In this document: one piece after another, positions 59,820 to 64,000 of the stretch
Layout of the letters: every line of letters starts with the position of its first letter
Numbering within the stretch: position 1 is the first letter of the stretch
Origin: Paludibacteraceae bacterium
GTDB lineage: Bacteria > Bacteroidota > Bacteroidia > Bacteroidales > Paludibacteraceae
Reading direction: 5' to 3'
Length of the DNA: 64,000 nucleotides
NCBI GenBank assembly: GCA_024399655.1
Contig: JAKSNP010000004.1
Location: 57,491-121,490, forward strand
Position numbers and translations under genes: made by a program
Notes under the pieces: model-generated
Seen by the model: the letters and a program-made list of their open reading frames with translations, nothing else
Told to the model about the DNA's origin: nothing
Databases searched by the model: none

Positions 59820-60427
59820 TGCTACCAAAGATTATTGATATTTGCCACACAGACTTGTTTACGGCAGAAGACGAACTGCTCACCAAGTACAACCCCCAGC
59901 AGGTGCAGCACATAGTGCGCTTGCGAGATATGTATAATTGGTTCCTCTCGTTCCCGGACGCGACCGACCGCCAGTTTGTCGATGAATTCAAATCACGCTA
60001 TCAGTTAGGACGGTCAAAGGCATTTGCCGACCTTGCACTGATTAAAACCCTGCTCCCATCTATCTCCTCTGCAAGTCGAGATTTCCACCGTTTCCGTTAT
60101 AATGAAATGATCCTTGAAACTTACCACATGGCGAAAGCTCGCAAGGACACGAAAACGATGGAGAAAGCAGCGTCCTCTTATGCCAAGTTTAACCGCGTAG
60201 ATTTGGAGGACGAACAGGCAGTACCTTACGAGGATATCGTTATCCAACCCTTTGTGCCTACAATGGACCCGACCGTCCTTGGTATGCACGCTGTTCCTAA
60301 TCTTGACCGCAAGATACAGGAACTGCTCAAAGAGATGGGCACCTCTGACATTGAGGACATCGAGTTTGAGGAGGTGGACTTGGAAGAAAAAGAATTATTC
60401 CCTTTACCGCAAGAAACCAATGGCTGA
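59819..60427 (+). CDS. Terminase-associated protein, possible small subunit
   Basis: 202 residues. An N-terminal HTH-like segment (DATDRQFVDEFKSRYQLGRSKAFADLALI) is followed by a helical oligomerisation region (RFRYNEMILETYHMAKARKDTKTMEKAASSYAKF) and an acidic tail (IEDIEFEEVDLEEKELF), an arrangement seen in small terminase subunits. Either this or the 59544 product, or both together, may recognise the packaging site. It overlaps the large terminase by 8 nt. Confidence 0.6.
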   Translation: MLPKIIDICHTDLFTAEDELLTKYNPQQVQHIVRLRDMYNWFLSFPDATDRQFVDEFKSRYQLGRSKAFADLALIKTLLPSISSASRDFHRFRYNEMILETYHMAKARKDTKTMEKAASSYAKFNRVDLEDEQAVPYEDIVIQPFVPTMDPTVLGMHAVPNLDRKIQELLKEMGTSDIEDIEFEEVDLEEKELFPLPQETNG

Positions 60428-62066
60428 TATATATTTCAACAAACCCCAGTTGCTCACCCAACTAATTGGCGCGCAGACGACAGTTATTGTCGCCGGCCGC
60501 CGTACTGGTAAGACAGACAGCATCGCCTCACCTTTTGTGCTTCGTAATGTGCAGCGCATGGCAGGTTCGACAGGTGGAATAGTTGTGCCCACTTTCAAAC
60601 ACGGACTTACCAACACTATTCCCGGACTGCTTGCCGCTTGGAAGCGATGGGGGTTCAAGGAGGGCATCCACTATGTTGTGGGCAAGAAACCGCCCAAGTC
60701 CTTTGGCAAAGCCATCATAGAACCTGCCGAGTATGAGCATGTGATTTCGTTCTATAATGGTAGCCGTGCTATCATTATTTCACAGGACCGACCGGGTTCG
60801 TCTAACTCCCTGACGCTTTCGTGGCTCCTGATAGACGAAGCCAAATTCATAGATTACGAGAAACTCAAAGACGAAACGCTCCCTGCTAATGGTGGCATTA
60901 AGACCTATTTTGGCAAGCACTCTTTCAACCATTCGATAATGATCTTATCGGATATGCCCACTACCAAAAAAGGTTCGTGGTTCCTACAGTACAAGTCCAA
61001 GATGAACAATGAACTGATAGAAACGATTAAAGCCACCATCTATGAAATTTGGCGTACCAAGCAGCGTGTCCGCGAGTTGCGCAAGAAACAGCAGCAGGTG
61101 CCTGACTATCTCAAAACGCGCTTACGGACGCTCGACAGGCACCTCAACCAAATGCGCTCGGTGGCAGTTTACTACAAAGAGTATTCTTCCATCGAGAACC
61201 TGCAACTGCTTGGAGAGAATTATATCCGGCAAATGAAACGCGACCTTACGCCGCTTACTTTCCGCACCTCTATTTTGTGCCAACCTGTCGGCATTTCCAA
61301 AGACGGCTTTTATTCCTCGATGAGGGAGGGGCACAAGTACAATGCTTCAGACTTTGAGTATTTAGATACCCTTGGCTGGAACCCCGACCCGTCAGCCCTC
61401 GATAGTCGTGCTGACAAGGATATCAATCCTGACGCGCCCATTTGTGTCGGGATGGACTACAACGCCAATATCAACTGGATTGTGGCAGGACAGCCCACCG
61501 CACAGAAAGCTACGCCTAACGGCAGCGCGCACCGCCTCAATGTGGTCAAGTCCTTTTACACCAAATTTGAAGAAAAAATCCCTGCACTTATCCGTAACTT
61601 TTGCACCTACTACAAGCACCATCGCAACAAGACTGTCGTCTATTATTACGATACCACCGCGCTGGGTAGTAACTACGCCGTCAATGAGCAGGACTTTCAT
61701 TGGGTAGTGTGCAATGAGTTTGACCGTCACGGCTGGCGTGTGATTGATGTGTACTTGGGCAACCCTATGAAACACGATGAAAAGTACTTGCTCATCAATC
61801 AGGCATTTGCCGGCAAGCAGTCGCTTATGCCTTTCTTCAACCGCCAAAACAATGACGATCTGATTTTGGCTATCCAAACAGCAGGCGTTTACAATGGGCG
61901 CAATGGTTTCCACAAGGACAAGGGAGGAGAGAAGAACCCCGAAACGGAGGAGGACCTGCTGGAGCATCGCACCGATGGCACAGACGCTTTCGATACGCTG
62001 TTTATCGGTTGTGAAAAATTCCCCCAAGACGAGTTTACCCAGTTTAATTTTTCGGGAGTTTCATAG
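60420..62066 (+). CDS. Terminase large subunit
   Basis: DNA-packaging motor, 548 residues. The ATPase has Walker A AGRRTGKT (25-32), the adenine-stacking region before it (LLTQLIGAQTT) and Walker B SWLLIDEAKFID near 137. The nuclease half begins CVGMDYNANINWIVAGQP near 342 and has YYDTTALGSNYA and the late LLEHRTDGTDAFDTLFIGC with acidic metal ligands. Start at ATG 60420 inside the end of the preceding gene. It is the last clear structural gene in the window. Confidence 0.9.
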   Translation: MADIYFNKPQLLTQLIGAQTTVIVAGRRTGKTDSIASPFVLRNVQRMAGSTGGIVVPTFKHGLTNTIPGLLAAWKRWGFKEGIHYVVGKKPPKSFGKAIIEPAEYEHVISFYNGSRAIIISQDRPGSSNSLTLSWLLIDEAKFIDYEKLKDETLPANGGIKTYFGKHSFNHSIMILSDMPTTKKGSWFLQYKSKMNNELIETIKATIYEIWRTKQRVRELRKKQQQVPDYLKTRLRTLDRHLNQMRSVAVYYKEYSSIENLQLLGENYIRQMKRDLTPLTFRTSILCQPVGISKDGFYSSMREGHKYNASDFEYLDTLGWNPDPSALDSRADKDINPDAPICVGMDYNANINWIVAGQPTAQKATPNGSAHRLNVVKSFYTKFEEKIPALIRNFCTYYKHHRNKTVVYYYDTTALGSNYAVNEQDFHWVVCNEFDRHGWRVIDVYLGNPMKHDEKYLLINQAFAGKQSLMPFFNRQNNDDLILAIQTAGVYNGRNGFHKDKGGEKNPETEEDLLEHRTDGTDAFDTLFIGCEKFPQDEFTQFNFSGVS

Positions 62067-62125
62067 GCATTTTAACCCGAAAACGCACTTTTTATCAAAA
62101 AAAGTTCATTTTTTTTTGCAGATGG

Positions 62126-62158
62126 GACACTTTTTGTCCCACCTGTGTAGTATCTTTG
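62126..62158 (+). promoter_or_regulatory. GACAC-type phage promoter after the terminase
   Basis: GACACTTTTTGTC (62126-62138; the wider palindrome is TGGGACA-CTTTT-TGTCCCA), 12 nt, TATCTTTG (62151-62158). No TTG at -33. The transcript would start with a small hairpin (TGAAAG-C-GGCA, TGCC-C-TTTCA, 62164-62188). Confidence 0.65.
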
Positions 62159-62249
62159 CACGCTGAAAGCGGCACTAATGCCCTTTCAAGGTAAAAATAA
62201 TGGTTAAAATTTTTTGATTTGGAAACTCCGAAAAACAGTAAGGGTTTCC

Positions 62250-62399
62250 ATGCAAGATTTGGTGACGATAGCCGAAACCATCTTGCGCGTTAGACGAAAA
62301 GCAGTCAGTCTGCAAAATGACTTGGATGTGATTATCCATTTATGTGATGGGTACTTTGAACAGGTCAAAGAACAGATGGAAACCCTAAAAAAGGGTTAG
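62250..62399 (+). CDS. Small helical phage protein
   Basis: 49 residues from ATG 62250 (61 from an in-frame TTG at 62214). It is one long amphipathic helix pair (DLVTIAETILRVRRKAVSLQNDLDVIIHLCDGYFEQVKEQMETLKK). Role unknown; it is the only frame behind the GACAC-type promoter at 62126. Confidence 0.45.
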   Translation: MQDLVTIAETILRVRRKAVSLQNDLDVIIHLCDGYFEQVKEQMETLKKG

Positions 62400-62454
62400 T
62401 TTTTCGGTTTTTGGGTTAAAAAACATACATTTTTTTACTTTTAATTAAAAGTAA

Positions 62455-62486
62455 TTTGTATATGTGAGAAAAAAAGTGTATCTTTG
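62455..62486 (+). promoter_or_regulatory. Promoter of the 62492 RNA leader
   Basis: TTTG (62455-62458), 20 nt, TATCTTTG (62479-62486): host-type consensus. Confidence 0.7.
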
Positions 62487-62491
62487 TGCCC

Positions 62492-62690
62492 TGATTTTGA
62501 AACTGTTAGGCAGTTAGCGCATATCGTCATAACGGAACCGGACACTCATTTATGATTAGGATATGATTGGCAACTGCTCGCACGCTGTGTGGGCTGTTGG
62601 TTATATCCTAAGGGCAGAGTGTCCAAACTATCGCCTCGTTATGATAACTGGCGGCTCACACTTTTATTGAAAACGACAAAACCCGATATA
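62492..62690 (+). ncRNA. Long nested hairpin RNA before the AlbA_2 gene
   Basis: Between promoter and gene lies one multi-part hairpin: CAGTTA (62511) with TAACTG (62645); TCATAACG (62527) with CGTTATGA (62637); GGACACTC (62540) with GAGTGTCC (62617); TTAGGATAT (62556) with ATATCCTAA (62603); CAAC (62571) with GTTG (62596); and GCTCGCAC-GCT-GTGTGGGC (62576-62594, with G-U pairs). That is about 43 pairs over 140 nt with asymmetric internal loops. No T-run ends it, so it is either the 5' leader of the next gene or is processed from it. Confidence 0.7.
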
Positions 62691-64000
62691 ATGGATTATA
62701 GAGAACTTCAAAAGTTGATTTCTTCTGACGAATCGCGCGTACTCGAACTGAAGAAAACCACAGGCGAACTCAAGGACGCTATGCATACGGCATGTGCTTT
62801 TCTCAATACCGATGGTGGTTGGCTTATCTTTGGTGTTGCTCCTGCCTCGCTCAAAGTGGTCGGGCAGCAAGTTACCGATAATACGCAGCGTGAGATAGCG
62901 CAAGCTTTGTCCGGATTAGAACCGGCAATAGATGTGCAAGTGGAGTATATAGATGTTCCTGATGCCAAAGCAGGGGAAAAGGTGATTGCCATTCATTTTG
63001 ACGGCTGGGTATGGGGTTCTAATCCTTACACCTACCATGGTTGTCCGTATTATCGGATAGAGAGCACCACCAAGCAGATGCCGCGTGATATGTATGATGA
63101 AAGGTTGAAGGCAGCCAAGCCGGATATGTTCGCATGGGAAAGACAGATTGCTGATGGTTACACGATAGAAGACCTAGACGAGAAGCGTATTCAAGGTGTC
63201 ATTCGTTTGGGTATACAAAGTGGTCGTATGCCATCGGCAGCGACATTAGACACCATAGAGGAAGTTCTTACTAAATGGGAATTAGTTATTGATGGTCATC
63301 CCACTAATGGCGCAGTTGCTCTCTTTGGCAAGCGCGTGAATGGTTTCCCTCAATTGATGTTGAAGATGGCGCGATTCCGTGGGATGGATAAGATGTCATT
63401 TATTGACAATCAGTGTGCTTATGGCAATTATTTTGATTTGATGGATGCTGGTATGGCATTTCTCTTTAAGCATCTTAATTTAAGTGGTGAAATTAAGGGT
63501 TTCGTTCGTGAGGAACATTTGGATATTCCGGCAGAGGCATTGCGCGAAGCTTTGACTAATGCGCTTTGTCACAGACAATATGAGAAATATAACTTATGCC
63601 CGAGCATAGCTATTTATGACGACCGTGTGGAGATTGATAATCCCGGCAGATTACCTAATCAGTTAACTGTAGATAGCATTAAATTGCCGCATCCTTCTTT
63701 CCCTTATAATTTGCAGATTGCGCGTGTTCTCTATATGAGTACATTTCTTGAGAGTTGGGGAAGTGGAGTTAAGCGTATGGTTGATTTGTGTATAGCAGGC
63801 GGTCTCCCCGAACCGGAATATAGTCAACAATTGGGTTTTGTGACCGTTAGCTTTAAGAAGAAAAAGGAAGTGGAAGGGGAAAAGATAAAGCAGATTATTA
63901 CCGATAAATTGTCGATAAAGGACAAAATTGTCGATAAATTGTCGTTAAGTAGCGGAGCAATAGACAAGATGGTGGCGATTATGTTATTTTTAGAGGAGCA
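62691..64000 (+). CDS. AlbA_2 / GHKL ATP-binding protein (partial)
   Basis: The frame stays open for 436 codons to the window edge. It has an N-terminal Schlafen-type AlbA_2 domain (RVLELKKTTGELKDAMHTACAFLNTDGGWLIFGV at about 16-49) and a GHKL ATPase domain (N-box REALTNALCHRQYEKYN near 285, then VEIDNPGRLP near 310) and a Lys-rich region leading to a probable winged helix. Such proteins are called transcriptional regulators, and many occur in defence or phage-exclusion loci. It is the first gene after the terminase block and follows the long structured RNA, so it may be a lysogen-expressed cargo gene. Start ATG 62691; the 3' end is missing. Confidence 0.8.
   Translation, partial: MDYRELQKLISSDESRVLELKKTTGELKDAMHTACAFLNTDGGWLIFGVAPASLKVVGQQVTDNTQREIAQALSGLEPAIDVQVEYIDVPDAKAGEKVIAIHFDGWVWGSNPYTYHGCPYYRIESTTKQMPRDMYDERLKAAKPDMFAWERQIADGYTIEDLDEKRIQGVIRLGIQSGRMPSAATLDTIEEVLTKWELVIDGHPTNGAVALFGKRVNGFPQLMLKMARFRGMDKMSFIDNQCAYGNYFDLMDAGMAFLFKHLNLSGEIKGFVREEHLDIPAEALREALTNALCHRQYEKYNLCPSIAIYDDRVEIDNPGRLPNQLTVDSIKLPHPSFPYNLQIARVLYMSTFLESWGSGVKRMVDLCIAGGLPEPEYSQQLGFVTVSFKKKKEVEGEKIKQIITDKLSIKDKIVDKLSLSSGAIDKMVAIMLFLEE

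Noticed and set aside
62455-64000. Retron (structured RNA plus reverse transcriptase)
   Set aside because: The downstream protein is an AlbA_2/GHKL ATP-binding protein; no reverse-transcriptase motif such as YADD is present.

Overview
The window is Bacteroidales chromosomal DNA carrying the first 27.3 kb of an integrated prophage. The assignment rests on the Bacteroidetes promoter pattern seen before many genes (a -33 TTG or TTTG, 19-20 nt, then a -7 box TAnnTTTG), on the scarcity of Shine-Dalgarno sequences, and on gene content (Rnf complex in the order rseC-rnfBCDGEA, GldG, DUF5683, YfhO, DUF4491). The species cannot be named from the sequence.

Positions 1-10266 are a surface-glycan region: rfbA (minus), then on the plus strand thiL, a GT4 glycosyltransferase, an IspD/TarI-type cytidylyltransferase, a KdsC-like HAD phosphatase, a nucleotidyltransferase-aminotransferase fusion, an octopine-dehydrogenase-like oxidoreductase, a small conserved protein, an AT-rich 0.9 kb gap, a LicD-type phosphotransferase and a GT2 glycosyltransferase. 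Together they could make an NDP-activated phospho- or phosphono-alcohol and attach it to a glycan; this is inference. Positions 10184-23103 are one tightly packed minus-strand series: PPIase, GldG, LysM/periplasmic-binding protein, beta-barrel, GT9, ParA, ParB, DUF5683, lytic transglycosylase, MerR, YfhO. A DHH phosphoesterase diverges at 23235. Positions 24567-30247 hold the rseC-rnf operon. ftsK, a lolA-like gene, trxB, a DUF4491 gene and an Ntn-hydrolase lipoprotein follow up to 36570.

At 36693 the 3' third of a tRNA gene (minus strand), just upstream of its terminator, marks the left attachment site of the prophage. The element then holds a repressor with face-to-face promoters (37.0-37.5 kb); small early genes and a Toprim-SF3 primase/helicase (37.5-40.6 kb); a helically phased GTAAC array that may be the origin (40.68-40.8 kb); an anti-restriction island with ArdA, an ArdC-like domain and small proteins behind three related leader repeats (41.1-45.8 kb); a WYL regulator; and the head module. 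The head order is unusual: protease-scaffold, capsid, portal, small terminase, large terminase. Two secreted-protein cargo units interrupt it, one of them a beta-helix protein with eight 87-bp repeats. Integrase, tail and lysis genes are not in the window and presumably lie to the right of 64000. The last gene, an AlbA_2/GHKL protein, runs off the edge.

The most novel signals are regulatory. Three prophage promoters share GTCTTTTC-N19-TAnnTTTG in place of a -33 box (before the protease/capsid genes, the portal and the 58096 gene). Three others share a palindrome GACAC-N4-TGTC exactly 12 nt before the -7 box (before the WYL gene, a secreted protein, and the post-terminase region). Two strongly structured RNAs with their own promoters lie at 57949-58060 and 62490-62690.
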